A stretch of 64,000 bases of DNA from Pedobacter mendelii (GCF_014635725.1 NZ_BMDJ01000014.1:1-64000); one strand, 5' to 3'; shown: positions 25,634-34,697, numbered from the stretch's first letter. Made by a program: numbers and translations. The notes: a model not told the origin generated them from the letters alone.

Positions 25634-28300
25634 TCAATTAGCCAAATTTTCATATTTATATTCAAAATAATAATTACCAGAACCAACCATTTCTTTTTTA
25701 TTGTTTTTTGGAAGTAGGATAGTAGCACTTGTATTTGATGGAATAGTTATATCAAGTTTAAAAATGCCATTGTTTAACGTCCATGATGATTTTATTTTTC
25801 CATAACTTGTTTCAAGTTCAGCATCTGCGCTAGTTAATCCACCGCCGGGCTTAGGTGAAATTATGATGGCCTTATATCCCGGCTGTTCTGCAACTACATT
25901 AATTCCTGCTATGTTTTTATACATCCAATCGCCAATTGCGCCATAAGCATAATGATTGTAAGAATTCATATTAGGTGTTTGAAAACTACCATCTGGTTTT
26001 ATACCATCCCATCGCTCCCAAATGGTTGTTGCACCCATTTTAACCGGATATAGCCATGAAGGATATTTTTCTTGCATTAGCAAATCATAAGCTATATTTT
26101 CGAACCCAAAACGGCTTAGCACATGGCATAAATAAGGCGTTCCTAAAAAGCCTGTTGTAAGGTGGTTGCCATAACTTTTTACGTTTTGAACCAATCTTTC
26201 TGCAGCCTGCAGCCTTAAATTTTGAGGAAGCATATCAAATTGTAGCGCAAGTACATAAGCAGTTTGCGTATTAGAAACAAGTTTTCCGTTTGGTGTCATA
26301 TATTCTTTTAAGTAAGCTGTTTTAATGCGTTCTTGCAATGCCTCGTATAATTTAGCATCTTCATTTTTATTTAAAACCTTCGCTGAATTTATTAGCAGTT
26401 GTACAGAATGTGAGTAAAAAGTTTGTGCAATCATATACTTATCTGTAACTGCTGCACGGCCATCGTTATCATCATCGGGGCGATAGAAAAGCCAATCTCC
26501 AAAATGGAAGCCGCTATTCCATAAATCATTTTTTGCAACTGATGAAACATAATCAACCCATTTTTTCATACTTTCATATTGTGCTTCTAAAATACCTTTA
26601 TCACCATATAAAACATACATGTCCCAGGGTATTATCGTTGCAACATCTGCCCAGCCGGCAGAACCATTAGCACCTTCATTAAGTACATTAGGCACTACAT
26701 AAGGTATACTTCCATTGGGTAACTGATCTGCTTTTACATCCTTCAGCCATTTTGTAAAAAAACCAGAAACGTCCATGTTGTAAGCCGCAGTTTTTGAAAA
26801 TGCCTGTGCATCACCTGTCCAGCCCAATCGCTCATCCCGTTGCGGGCAATCAGTAGGTACATCAACAAAATTGCCTTTTTGTCCCCATTCAATATTATGC
26901 TGTAGCTGATTTAAAAGTGGATTAGAGGTGCTAAACTTCCCTGTTACTTTCATATCCGAGTAAATCGCAACGGCTTTAAAGTTTTCTAAATTAATTGTTC
27001 CCGGATAACCTTCTACCTTTATATATCTAAATCCCTGAAAGGTAAAATGTGGTTCAAAAACCTGCTCATCGCTACCTTTCAAAATATAATTATTTTGCTG
27101 TTTGGCACTGCGTAAATTACTTGTGTAAAAATTACCTGCTTTATCCAAAACCTCGCTATGGCTTATTGTAATTTTAGTGCCCGATCGTCCTTTTGCTTTC
27201 AATATTACCCAACCAACAAGGTTTTGTCCAAAATCGATAATGGTTTCGTCTTTGGGTGTTTTAATAATTTTTATCGCTTTAAATTCCTCATGTTTTTTTA
27301 CTGCAGGTCCGCTCATGCCAATTAGTTTTTCAGTTCCTTTATCTAAAATTCTTACTGCTTTCCACGAGCTATTTTCCTGATAACCAGCAGTTGTCCATCC
27401 TGGCAGTTCGAGCCTTGCATCGTAAGTTTCTCCATCATAAATACTCGATGCCAAAATAGGTCCATTATTGCTTTTCCAGCTTTCATCCGAACTAATAATT
27501 TCTTTTTCCCCATCTGTATACTCAATTTCGAGCTGTAGTAATAACGCTCTGGTATCTCCGTAAAATTTATTCTGATTATCAAATCCTATTCTACCTTTGT
27601 ACCAGCCATCCCCGAGTGAAATGCCAATCGCATTTGCCCCATTTTTTATTGAGCCAGTAATATCATAAACCTGATATTGAAGATGATTTTTATAACTTGT
27701 CCAGCCGGGTGATAGATATTCATTCCCCAACCGCTTACCATTAATATTTGCTTCATATAAACCTTTAGCAGTAATGTATATCATTGCCGACTTAATTTTT
27801 TTATTGAGGTTAAACTCTTTTCTAAACAGAGGGCTAATTAAAGAAGTATCCTGATTTGGGGTGCAAATCCACTTCGCGGTCCAATCTGCCACACCCAAGC
27901 CTGTTTGAAAATACTGAATTGCTGACCAAGGAGAGGTGTTTCCATGATTATCTTTTACTTTAACTTGCCAATAATATTTAGTTTTAGACAAAAGGGCCGG
28001 ACCTTCATAAGCTGTAAGCACAGAATGGTCATTTTTTTTAGCAATTTTTACTGAATTTCTATCTGTAATTAAAGGATTATTGCTAATTCTAATTTCATAG
28101 CTGGTTTGCATTGTATTTTGCAAATCGGAGTTGATTTTCCAACTAAACCGTAAGTGGGAATTATCGACACTGAGTGGATTTATTTGATGCTCTACCGTTA
28201 AATTATTAACAGAAAGTTTTTGAGCGAATGTATCCATATTGAAAATTATTATCATGAAAAACACTACTAATAAAAATGGGTTATTGATTAGCTTGCTCAT
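25634..28300 (-). CDS. alpha-L-rhamnosidase, GH78
   Basis: 888 residues with a signal peptide (cleavage near DTFAQ, residue 27). Domain order is typical for GH78: N-terminal Fn3/beta domains, including a WQVKVKDNHGNTSPWSAIQYF stretch and a DGWYKGRIGF region, then the (alpha/alpha)6 catalytic barrel with DVPTDCPQRDERLGWTGDAQ, which carries the general-acid Glu in RDERLGW, and a C-terminal beta domain with the GATTIWERWDG loop. It removes terminal L-rhamnose from plant or bacterial polysaccharides and glycosides in the periplasm or outside. It is not next to the SusC/SusD pair, so it stands as a separate enzyme. Confidence 0.93.
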   Translation of the reverse strand: MSKLINNPFLLVVFFMIIIFNMDTFAQKLSVNNLTVEHQINPLSVDNSHLRFSWKINSDLQNTMQTSYEIRISNNPLITDRNSVKIAKKNDHSVLTAYEGPALLSKTKYYWQVKVKDNHGNTSPWSAIQYFQTGLGVADWTAKWICTPNQDTSLISPLFRKEFNLNKKIKSAMIYITAKGLYEANINGKRLGNEYLSPGWTSYKNHLQYQVYDITGSIKNGANAIGISLGDGWYKGRIGFDNQNKFYGDTRALLLQLEIEYTDGEKEIISSDESWKSNNGPILASSIYDGETYDARLELPGWTTAGYQENSSWKAVRILDKGTEKLIGMSGPAVKKHEEFKAIKIIKTPKDETIIDFGQNLVGWVILKAKGRSGTKITISHSEVLDKAGNFYTSNLRSAKQQNNYILKGSDEQVFEPHFTFQGFRYIKVEGYPGTINLENFKAVAIYSDMKVTGKFSTSNPLLNQLQHNIEWGQKGNFVDVPTDCPQRDERLGWTGDAQAFSKTAAYNMDVSGFFTKWLKDVKADQLPNGSIPYVVPNVLNEGANGSAGWADVATIIPWDMYVLYGDKGILEAQYESMKKWVDYVSSVAKNDLWNSGFHFGDWLFYRPDDDNDGRAAVTDKYMIAQTFYSHSVQLLINSAKVLNKNEDAKLYEALQERIKTAYLKEYMTPNGKLVSNTQTAYVLALQFDMLPQNLRLQAAERLVQNVKSYGNHLTTGFLGTPYLCHVLSRFGFENIAYDLLMQEKYPSWLYPVKMGATTIWERWDGIKPDGSFQTPNMNSYNHYAYGAIGDWMYKNIAGINVVAEQPGYKAIIISPKPGGGLTSADAELETSYGKIKSSWTLNNGIFKLDITIPSNTSATILLPKNNKKEMVGSGNYYFEYKYENLAN

Positions 28301-28514
28301 AACGATTTTATTTGTTGGTTTATAAAAGTTTAAATTACTTTACTAAAACGATTTATCGAAATATTATAATGAAACTATTAAAAAAGTTACTTTAGTTTAA
28401 AGGAATATTAGCGCTAGTATTTTTTATATCCGAACATCTTTTAGTTAGAATGATGTGAAGGAAAATTGCATTAGTTAATTTGGTAATTAAGGTTCAGCTT
28501 TTACTTTTGCCGAT

Positions 28515-28600
28515 GGAAAGCGGGTAAAGTGGACGAATGTGGAAGTCTTGAAAACTGTTGACTGTAATATGTCGGGGGGGATCGAATCCACCGCTTTCCG
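28515..28600 (+). tRNA. tRNA-Ser(UGA)-like sequence, probably a relic
   Basis: An 86-base unit with a perfect 7-bp acceptor stem (GGAAAGC with GCTTTCC), discriminator G, an anticodon loop CTTGAAA with TGA at 28549-28551, and a long variable arm closed by GAC/GTC, as in class II tRNA-Ser. Defects: no U8, a poorly paired D stem, a G-A mismatch in the T stem, T-loop ATCGAAT instead of TTCGAAT, and no encoded CCA. The pattern fits a decaying or partly duplicated serine tRNA gene more than a working one. Such relics often mark old integration events. Confidence 0.5.
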
Positions 28601-28637
28601 CTATATTCTTAGAAAGGCTATTAGTTTATCCTTTTTA

Positions 28638-29690
28638 TTAAGTAGTCGCATTTATTTTTTCTGCTGCAAATTGAATATCTTCTTCAGATGCTTCCGAAAC
28701 ATTATTAAGCTTTTCTATTTGAGGATTATAATGCAAGTTAACACACATCGGAAAATGATCTGAACCACAACTTTTTAATCTTTGTATAGAATTTAAAGAA
28801 AAATCCGGTGAACAGAAAATATGATCGAGTGGAAAGCGAAGGAAGAAATATTTAGCGTTGAAGCTATTAAAAAAACCTCTTCCACGTCTTGGATCGAGCA
28901 AACCACTTATTTTGCCAAAAAGTTCAGTTGTATAACTCCATGCCACATCATTTAAATCGCCCATTACAACAACAGGAAGCTTGCTGTTTTTTGCTTTTTT
29001 AGCTACCAACAATATTTCCTTATCACGCTCGGTAGATCTTGGGTTTTCTTGAGGTACAGGAGGCTGCGGGTGAAGGCAGAAAAGTTTAACCATTTGGCCT
29101 GATTTTAACTTAACTTCTGTTTCTATTGATGGAATATCTTGCTCCACTAAATATTTTACAGTTCCGCCATTAAATTCAAGTTTAGAATATAATAGCATTC
29201 CATAGGTGTTTTCTAATGGGATTTTTATCTGATAAGGGTACTGACCTTCGAGCGAATCCATTTGTTTTTGCCACCAAATATTAGTTTCTACCAGCAATAT
29301 TACATCTGGATTACAACTTGAAATTAATTTGTGATAATCATCCGATTTTTTGTTTTCCTGGTAAACATTAGCAATGAGCAGTTTAAGGCTGTTAGAATCT
29401 GTCGGTAATTTACTGCTCACAATCTGCTTTCTTCCTAATGGAGTAAAAGGAAGTACTAGGTAAATGAGGTAAACTAAATTAAGCAACAGTGCAATAAAAA
29501 CTAGTATATCTGATAGCTTTTCCGGGTTTAAAAAAAACGTTAAACAAAATAAAAGTGCACCATTCAAAATCAATTTTTGGATTCTCGGGTATTCGAAAAC
29601 CCTGAAAATCCAGAAATCATGCCGAATGAATGGAATAATTGTAGCGCATATTATAAAGATGCTTAAGTAAACAAATATATCTTGTATCAA
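28638..29690 (-). CDS. membrane-anchored EEP-family hydrolase
   Basis: 350 residues. Three hydrophobic segments in the first 90 residues anchor the protein, then an endonuclease/exonuclease/phosphatase domain follows: LLIANVYQENKKSDDYHKLI, DVILLVETNIWW (catalytic Glu), LFCLHPQPP, VVMGDLNDVAWS (Asp and Asn) and the closing SCGSDHFPMCVNL (Asp-His). All active-site motifs are present. This is the same layout as many Gram-negative membrane EEP proteins with unknown phosphodiester substrates, where the catalytic domain probably faces the periplasm. It lies 25 bp downstream of the AI-2E family gene on the same strand and is probably co-transcribed. Confidence 0.85.
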   Translation of the reverse strand: MIQDIFVYLSIFIICATIIPFIRHDFWIFRVFEYPRIQKLILNGALLFCLTFFLNPEKLSDILVFIALLLNLVYLIYLVLPFTPLGRKQIVSSKLPTDSNSLKLLIANVYQENKKSDDYHKLISSCNPDVILLVETNIWWQKQMDSLEGQYPYQIKIPLENTYGMLLYSKLEFNGGTVKYLVEQDIPSIETEVKLKSGQMVKLFCLHPQPPVPQENPRSTERDKEILLVAKKAKNSKLPVVVMGDLNDVAWSYTTELFGKISGLLDPRRGRGFFNSFNAKYFFLRFPLDHIFCSPDFSLNSIQRLKSCGSDHFPMCVNLHYNPQIEKLNNVSEASEEDIQFAAEKINATT

Positions 29691-29715
29691 ACCCTTAAAT
29701 TTATATAACTGTGTG

Positions 29716-30813
29716 CTAATTTTTTTCAGAAAGAGCAGGTTTTTTTCTTCTTAGGCGTTTAATTTGCCCCATGTGCTCAGTTGGTATAGTATCTCCAAGT
29801 AGCTTACCCCAAGGTTTTAACCCTTCAATTCGATCAAAAATTATCTTTAATACTGCAATAAACGGAATGGATAAAAACATACCTGGAACGCCCCAAAGCG
29901 CAGCGCCCAAGAGCACAATAACGATGGATATTAACGCATTTATTTGCACTTTAGAAGACACAATTCGCGGTACAAGAATGTTATTATCAATAAATTGTAT
30001 CAATGCATAAGCGCCAACAATAAGCAGCTGTGTGGTAAAACCATCTGTTGTTAAAGTGGCCATAAGTACAGGAAGTAATATTGCAATAATTCCCCCGATG
30101 TATGGTAGCAGATTTAAAATAGCTCCAATTACACCAATTAAAATTGCATTTTGTACACCTAAAATTAATAGTGCACATGAATTCATAACGGCAACTATTG
30201 ACGTTTCAATCAACAAGCCAATGATGTAACTTTGGATTGCAGATTTGGTCTCTGATAAAATTTCACCAACCTTTTTCTGGTTTTCTTCAGAAAAAACCTC
30301 ATACAGGAAATTCAGTATTAAGGTTTTATAAAACATGATTAGAAAAGTATAAACAGGAATTAAAAATATAACACTTAATACCCCAAGTACGCCACTTAAA
30401 GTTTGTCCAATCATCGCTTTGCTACCTTTAGCGGCATCATTAAGTATTTCTACCTGCTTTTGAGTGGTTATGCCAAATGTTTCATGAAGCCATTTTTGTC
30501 CAATAATCAGCAATTCTGAAAACTTTTGTTTCATTTGATCAAGGTTATCGAAGAAATGTGCGATTTGTGAAGAAAGAAAATACATTAGTCCGAACAGAAT
30601 TAATACTGCTATTATCATGGTTAGTAGTATGCTCAAAACCTTTGGCATTTTTCTACCGAGGCGGTTGGCTAATGGATTTAGTAAGATTGCAATAAGTGTT
30701 GCAAATGCAAGCGGAACCAGTACATCCCGAAGTACATTCAGTATAAATACAATTATAACAAGGCCTAAAAGTATAATCGGCGCCTTAATGTAGAATGGGA
30801 AATTTTTAACCAT
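29716..30813 (-). CDS. AI-2E family transporter
   Basis: 365 residues with about eight hydrophobic segments arranged as in the TerC-independent AI-2E/UPF0118 family: an N-terminal pair (about 10-50), a soluble amphipathic region (about 85-140), then the cluster including GVLGVLSVIFLIPVYTFLIMF, IGVIGAILNLLPYIGGIIAI and IQFIDNNILVPRIVSSKV, the family's signature loops. Members export autoinducer-2 or act as Na+/H+ antiporters; which applies is unknown. The C-terminal tail is basic and cytosolic. First gene of a unit with the EEP gene. Confidence 0.88.
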   Translation of the reverse strand: MVKNFPFYIKAPIILLGLVIIVFILNVLRDVLVPLAFATLIAILLNPLANRLGRKMPKVLSILLTMIIAVLILFGLMYFLSSQIAHFFDNLDQMKQKFSELLIIGQKWLHETFGITTQKQVEILNDAAKGSKAMIGQTLSGVLGVLSVIFLIPVYTFLIMFYKTLILNFLYEVFSEENQKKVGEILSETKSAIQSYIIGLLIETSIVAVMNSCALLILGVQNAILIGVIGAILNLLPYIGGIIAILLPVLMATLTTDGFTTQLLIVGAYALIQFIDNNILVPRIVSSKVQINALISIVIVLLGAALWGVPGMFLSIPFIAVLKIIFDRIEGLKPWGKLLGDTIPTEHMGQIKRLRRKKPALSEKN

Positions 30814-30882
30814 GGTTATTTAAATGATTATGTTTAACAATAAATATAAATAAATGTTTAACTATATACCCTCTTAAATTAA

Positions 30883-30914
30883 TTTGCAATTAACAAATCA
30901 ATAAGATACTTTTG
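30883..30914 (+). promoter_or_regulatory. TTTG-N20-TACTTTTG promoter
   Basis: TTTG at 30883-30886, 20 bases, then TACTTTTG at 30907-30914. This is an exact match to the Bacteroidota consensus TTTG-N19/21-TAnnTTTG. Transcription should start near 30921. There is no reading frame downstream before the terminator at 31125. Confidence 0.65.
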
Positions 30915-30920
30915 AAATCT

Positions 30921-31160
30921 GGAAAAACGTAATAGAGGATAGCTTGCTATCGTATTAAGCGACTTTTTCCTTAACCTTTTTATAATGAGTTAGGGAGAAT
31001 TAAAGCGTAACTAATACATCTCTTTATTCGTTAATCTAATTTAAAATTGTGGATTACAGGAATCAAAACATTTTCATGATCTTTTGAGTAATTGATTGTT
31101 TTGTGCACTAACCCCACGCCATTTAGCCTATCGTTTTGTTACGATAGGCTTTTTTATTTT
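30921..31160 (+). ncRNA. predicted small RNA, about 240 nt
   Basis: An intergenic stretch with an exact promoter in front and a strong intrinsic terminator at its end, and no ORF longer than a few codons between. Near the predicted 5' end is a hairpin GATAGC-TT-GCTATC (30938-30951). It could be a stand-alone regulatory RNA. Alternatively it is the leader of the 31268 gene with an attenuator. Predicted from sequence only; no family match is recognised. Confidence 0.45.
31125..31160 (+). terminator. rho-independent terminator
   Basis: AGCCTATCGT (31125-31134) pairs perfectly with ACGATAGGCT (31141-31150) around a 6-base loop, followed by TTTTTATTTT. It is oriented for the plus strand, yet no plus-strand protein gene lies upstream within 1 kb, so it ends the predicted small RNA. 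Confidence 0.85.
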
Positions 31161-31267
31161 CACTTAAGGTAATGACTTTTGTCAACTTGTTTTTTCTAAC
31201 AATCGTTAATGCCATGCTTAACGCAAAAAACTTTGTTGCTATTTTTATTTTATCTAAGTTCTCCAAT

Positions 31268-31534
31268 ATGAAAGCAATAATTGAAAAGCAAAAGATAAGA
31301 TCTTTTTTAAGAAAGATGGATCTGGAATGGCCGGGTAAAATCGAGCGTGTAAGCTTTAAATCAGAAGATTTGGTGTTTGTTCATTTACAGGATGATATTC
31401 CTCCTGTAGAATTTGCCGAGAGTTTATTGCCTAAAGTTAATGTATTTGTCGATTTCTCTACACCACTAAAAATATGTTTTTTAAATACAGATGGAGAAGG
31501 CAGCAGCAGTTTAGTTTTTAACTGGGTAGCATAA
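31268..31534 (+). CDS. hypothetical protein, 88 residues
   Basis: I choose ATG 31268 over an upstream start at 31172, because the extra 32 residues (hydrophobic, low-complexity) are poorly coding. The product is small and soluble: KQKIRSFLRKMDLEWPGKIE, VSFKSEDLVFVHLQDDIPPV and a beta-like C-terminus (NTDGEGSSSLVFNWVA). The family is not recognised. It lies 108 bp after an intrinsic terminator and could be read through from the small-RNA promoter. Confidence 0.5.
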   Translation: MKAIIEKQKIRSFLRKMDLEWPGKIERVSFKSEDLVFVHLQDDIPPVEFAESLLPKVNVFVDFSTPLKICFLNTDGEGSSSLVFNWVA

Positions 31535-31670
31535 TTTTATATTTTATTAATTTCGGGTGAATGCTATTTAGCAGTTGCTCGCTCTTTTTTTAAGCACTGT
31601 TTAAGTTAGTGTAATCAATTCCTCCTGCCTACGGCTTAATATGATTACATTAGGAGAAAACCATATTTTT

Positions 31671-32657
31671 ATGAAAATTGCTGTATTCAGTACTTGTTCT
31701 TACGATAAAGATTTTCTTGAACTTTTAAATACAGGGCATGAATTATCTTATTTTACGGAAACCCTCAACCTGCAAAATGTTTTACTTACAAAAGGATTCG
31801 ATGCGCTGTGTATTTTTGTGAATGATAAAGCAGACGCTGAAATATTACCAAAACTAGCTGAAAATGGTATAAAGTTAATATTGCTTCGTTGTGCAGGTTT
31901 TAATAATGTTAATCTGGAGGTGGCAGGAGAACTTGGAATTAAAGTACTTCACGTTCCTGCATATTCGCCAGAAGCTGTGGCAGAACATGCTATGGCAATG
32001 ATATTAACATTAAATCGCAAAATACACAAAGCTTATAACCGGGTTCGTGAAGGAAACTTTTCATTGGAAAACCTAATGGGATTTAACATGCTTGGGTGTA
32101 AGGTTGCCTTGATAGGTACTGGAAATATTGGCAAAGCTTTTTATCGGATTCTAAAGGGATTTGGTTGCCAGGTTTCAGCTTTCGATCCCTCACCTGATGC
32201 AGAACTTCAATCGGAAGGCTTAAAATATGAAAACTTAAAAGATGTGTTAAATGATGCAGAAATCGTTTCATTGCATTGTCCTTTAAACGAAGATACCTTC
32301 CATATGATTAATGCAATAACTTTAAAACTCTTTAAAAAAGGCGCAATGCTTATCAATACCAGCAGAGGTGGTTTAATTGCAACGGCTGATGTAATTGATG
32401 CATTAAAATCCGGTCAGCTAGGTTATCTTGGACTTGATGTTTATGAGCAGGAAAGTAAACTTTTCTTTAAGGATTTATCTGCCAACATTATACAGGATGA
32501 TCTTATTTCGAGGTTAATTTCGTTTCCAAATGTATTAATTACTGCCCACCAGGGTTTTTTTACAAAGGAAGCAATGTCTCAAATTGCAGCAGTTACATTT
32601 TCTAATGCAGATAATTTTTGTAAAGGACTTCCAATGAATAATGAATTATTGAATTAA
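31671..32657 (+). CDS. ldhA: D-2-hydroxyacid (D-lactate) dehydrogenase
   Basis: 328 residues from ATG 31671; the in-frame ATG at 31641 adds a leader not seen in the family. The catalytic and NAD-binding features are complete: LLRCAGFNNVNL, AVAEHAMAMILTLNRK, the dinucleotide motif ALIGTGNIGKAFYRIL, the acidic residue at the end of beta-2 in SAFDPS, TSRGGLIATADVIDAL (Arg), the Glu in GLDVYEQES and the His in ITAHQGF. The LdhA-type sequence LFFKDLSANIIQDDLI points to D-lactate dehydrogenase rather than glycerate or phosphoglycerate dehydrogenase. It reduces pyruvate to D-lactate in the cytoplasm when oxygen is short. Confidence 0.88.
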   Translation: MKIAVFSTCSYDKDFLELLNTGHELSYFTETLNLQNVLLTKGFDALCIFVNDKADAEILPKLAENGIKLILLRCAGFNNVNLEVAGELGIKVLHVPAYSPEAVAEHAMAMILTLNRKIHKAYNRVREGNFSLENLMGFNMLGCKVALIGTGNIGKAFYRILKGFGCQVSAFDPSPDAELQSEGLKYENLKDVLNDAEIVSLHCPLNEDTFHMINAITLKLFKKGAMLINTSRGGLIATADVIDALKSGQLGYLGLDVYEQESKLFFKDLSANIIQDDLISRLISFPNVLITAHQGFFTKEAMSQIAAVTFSNADNFCKGLPMNNELLN

Positions 32658-32809
32658 CGTAAGTCTTTGGTTATAAAAACAATAGCTTTAGAGAATATTA
32701 GTTGATTTTTTCTTGCTTGGGTCCCATTTTTTGTTAAAAAATGTGAAATGTGAACAAAATTTGCATTAAAGTTGTATGATTAGTAAGTAATTTTTTTAGT
32801 TTTGTGTTT

Positions 32810-33040
32810 ATGGAACAACGCAAATCCGATCTAAAAGACTTTTTAAAGAAGGTAAAAGAATTACGTGGTTTTGGAGATATGAATTCTTATCAGGTTGTTA
32901 GAGATTTCAAGTATCTGGCGGAAGATGAGCCTGATGAGAAATTAGATGTAATTATAGAAGACCTCTCAAATCCTCAAACTTATAAAATCGGTAAAGAAAA
33001 ACTTATTAAAAAAGTAGAACATAAATTAAAAGATTTATAA
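32810..33040 (+). CDS. hypothetical protein, 76 residues
   Basis: Small, strongly charged and helical (RKSDLKDFLKKVKELRGFGD, EDLSNPQTYKIGKEKLIKKV). ATG 32810 is preceded in frame by GTG TTT. A TAGTTTTG box at 32797-32804 ends six bases before the ATG, so an mRNA from it would start at or near the start codon and be almost leaderless. No family is recognised. No membrane segment. Confidence 0.5.
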   Translation: MEQRKSDLKDFLKKVKELRGFGDMNSYQVVRDFKYLAEDEPDEKLDVIIEDLSNPQTYKIGKEKLIKKVEHKLKDL

Positions 33041-33108
33041 CAAGGCTTTAATAAATTATTTTCTTCTTTTTCTTAAGTATTCAAAACTTACCCTCCTAAA
33101 GCTAAATC

Positions 33109-33651
33109 TCAGGATTTATTTATCGATACTGATGCTAGATGGTATTGGAGCCTTTGCCATTCAAGAACATTCAAAACCTTTTTCTGATCTATTTTCCTCC
33201 AGGTATCACCTTTATTTAAATAAATTTGAACTGTTGAAGGAAACGCCTGTGTAGAGTTTTTTACTGTACCATATTTCTTATTATTCAACAATTGAAATAA
33301 AGCGTAAATCTTAAAATATTTTTCACCAATTTGGCGATTTATTATTCCAGATAATAAAGTTTTTGTGATGGATGCTTTCTGTAGTTTGCTTTTTCCTCTA
33401 AATTTTGCGTTCCATTCATCAGGAGATTTAGGTATACAAATAATTTTAGCTGAACCTAGCTTTAGGTCGTTGTAAATTAACATTGGTACATTGCTAATGT
33501 ATTTTCCTTCCTTTCCAGATTGAAGAAAACCGAGCCATGAAGCGGTGATTTTGTTTGGATTACTAAATAAATCTTTTTCTTTTATTACTGCACTTTTTGG
33601 TGGCTCAAATAATAGCAAACAGATGCTTAAGGATAAAAGTGGGATGTTCAT
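33109..33651 (-). CDS. hypothetical secreted protein, 180 residues
   Basis: An N-terminal hydrophobic segment (MNIPLLSLSICLLLFEPPKS) looks like a signal sequence or uncleaved anchor. The rest has no cysteine pairs or known motif: ITASWLGFLQSGKEGKYISN, VPMLIYNDLKLGSAKIICIP, YLNKGDTWRKIDQKKVLNVL. Family not recognised. A large imperfect stem-loop (33670-33717) lies 18 bp upstream of the ATG and may affect its expression. Confidence 0.5.
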   Translation of the reverse strand: MNIPLLSLSICLLLFEPPKSAVIKEKDLFSNPNKITASWLGFLQSGKEGKYISNVPMLIYNDLKLGSAKIICIPKSPDEWNAKFRGKSKLQKASITKTLLSGIINRQIGEKYFKIYALFQLLNNKKYGTVKNSTQAFPSTVQIYLNKGDTWRKIDQKKVLNVLEWQRLQYHLASVSINKS

Positions 33652-33669
33652 TCAGTTAGAAATTTTGAG

Positions 33670-33717
33670 CGGATTATAACGCAATATAGGGCGTTGAAAT
33701 ACGTTTTGCGTTATCCG
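33670..33717. repeat. imperfect inverted repeat upstream of 33651
   Basis: CGGATTATAACGCAA at 33670-33684 and TTGCGTTATCCG at 33706-33717 form complementary arms; the left arm has a 3-base insertion (TTA). The loop is 21 bases. It lies 18 bp before the start codon of the secreted hypothetical gene and could be an operator or a leader hairpin. It contains the word TATAACG also seen in the LytTR-type sites. Confidence 0.5.
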
Positions 33718-33891
33718 ATTTCCAAAATGACATTTCATAAATTATTGCGTATGATTTGTCAGTTTACGTGCAGTTGACAGATCACTTACACTAATTTTTT
33801 TTTTGGTTGTATCTGTAGGCTTTTAACTCATTTAATAACTTAATAGAAAATACAATTATGTATATATTAAAGATTTAAATAGCCAATTATT

Positions 33892-34491
33892 TCAAACCGT
33901 TAGATGCTGCAGAATAGCAGTTACCCTTGGCGAAGTAATTTTTACTGTATGCGGTTTGTGCAAAGGAATTGCCATAAAATCACCCGGAAACATATTAAAT
34001 TCCTCGTTATCGATTGTACAAACGCATGTTCCTTCGAGAATTAAAAAACTTTCTAACTCATTTTCATGTATTTCTTCCTCAATATCAATTTCTGATATAA
34101 CCAGCATTTGCATCGTTTTCTCAGAGGAGGTTAACAGATGGGTGAATTTATCTTGAATGAGATCTTTTGGCATCAATTCTTTCAAAGAATTTAACCAAAT
34201 TTTATAATTAGAGTTTGCTTCAATTAACGGAAGATTTTTTAAATCAAGGTTTAACTGTTTATTAATTTCAAAAAATAGAGAATCCATTTTTCTATCAATT
34301 TCAGAACTCGTTAGTAAAGAGTTTTCCATCGCATGTTTTTCCAAAAAGATTTCGATTTTATCTATTTCTTCTTTGATTTCAGGGTAAATTAAGCGCAGTT
34401 TTTCAACTTCGCATATTTCGTCTACTTCCAAAAGATTTAGCACGTAAAGTTCAAGTAATCCGCTTTCAATAATCTCAACAACACTTTTCAT
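33892..34491 (-). CDS. anti-sigma-like/cupin protein (ChrR-like)
   Basis: 199 residues. The N-terminal part (about 1-60) has the anti-sigma signature of this phylum: ESGLLELYVLNLLEVDEICE, VEKLRLIYPEIKEEIDKIE. The C-terminal part (about 105-199) is a single cupin fold: ENELESFLILEGTCVCTIDN, FNMFPGDFMAIPLHKPHTV. This resembles ChrR, an anti-sigma factor whose cupin domain senses singlet oxygen. The zinc ligands of the ChrR N-terminal domain (HxxxCxxC) are not visible, and no sigma-factor gene is adjacent, so the partner, if any, is elsewhere. Cytoplasmic. Confidence 0.7.
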   Translation of the reverse strand: MKSVVEIIESGLLELYVLNLLEVDEICEVEKLRLIYPEIKEEIDKIEIFLEKHAMENSLLTSSEIDRKMDSLFFEINKQLNLDLKNLPLIEANSNYKIWLNSLKELMPKDLIQDKFTHLLTSSEKTMQMLVISEIDIEEEIHENELESFLILEGTCVCTIDNEEFNMFPGDFMAIPLHKPHTVKITSPRVTAILQHLTV

Positions 34492-34697
34492 TTAATTACT
34501 GCTTAATTATTTTTTCAGTATGACTATCAAACCTAATTTATTGGCTTGTAGTGATATCTAATCAGTGATGAATATAATCCGATAAGGCGAATATATTCAT
34601 TTAAGTTGTATTTATTTTGTTGTTAAAATATTTAATGGAGCATTTATGCAACAAGTTCTATGTGTTAATATTCAGTTCTATATTTTTAAAGTTTGTA

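Noticed and set aside
28539..28763. A 74-codon plus-strand frame.
   Set aside because: It overlaps the tRNA-Ser-like unit and the antisense of the EEP gene; no protein pattern.
32083..32271. A 62-codon minus-strand frame inside the D-lactate dehydrogenase gene.
   Set aside because: Antisense shadow of a well-conserved enzyme gene.
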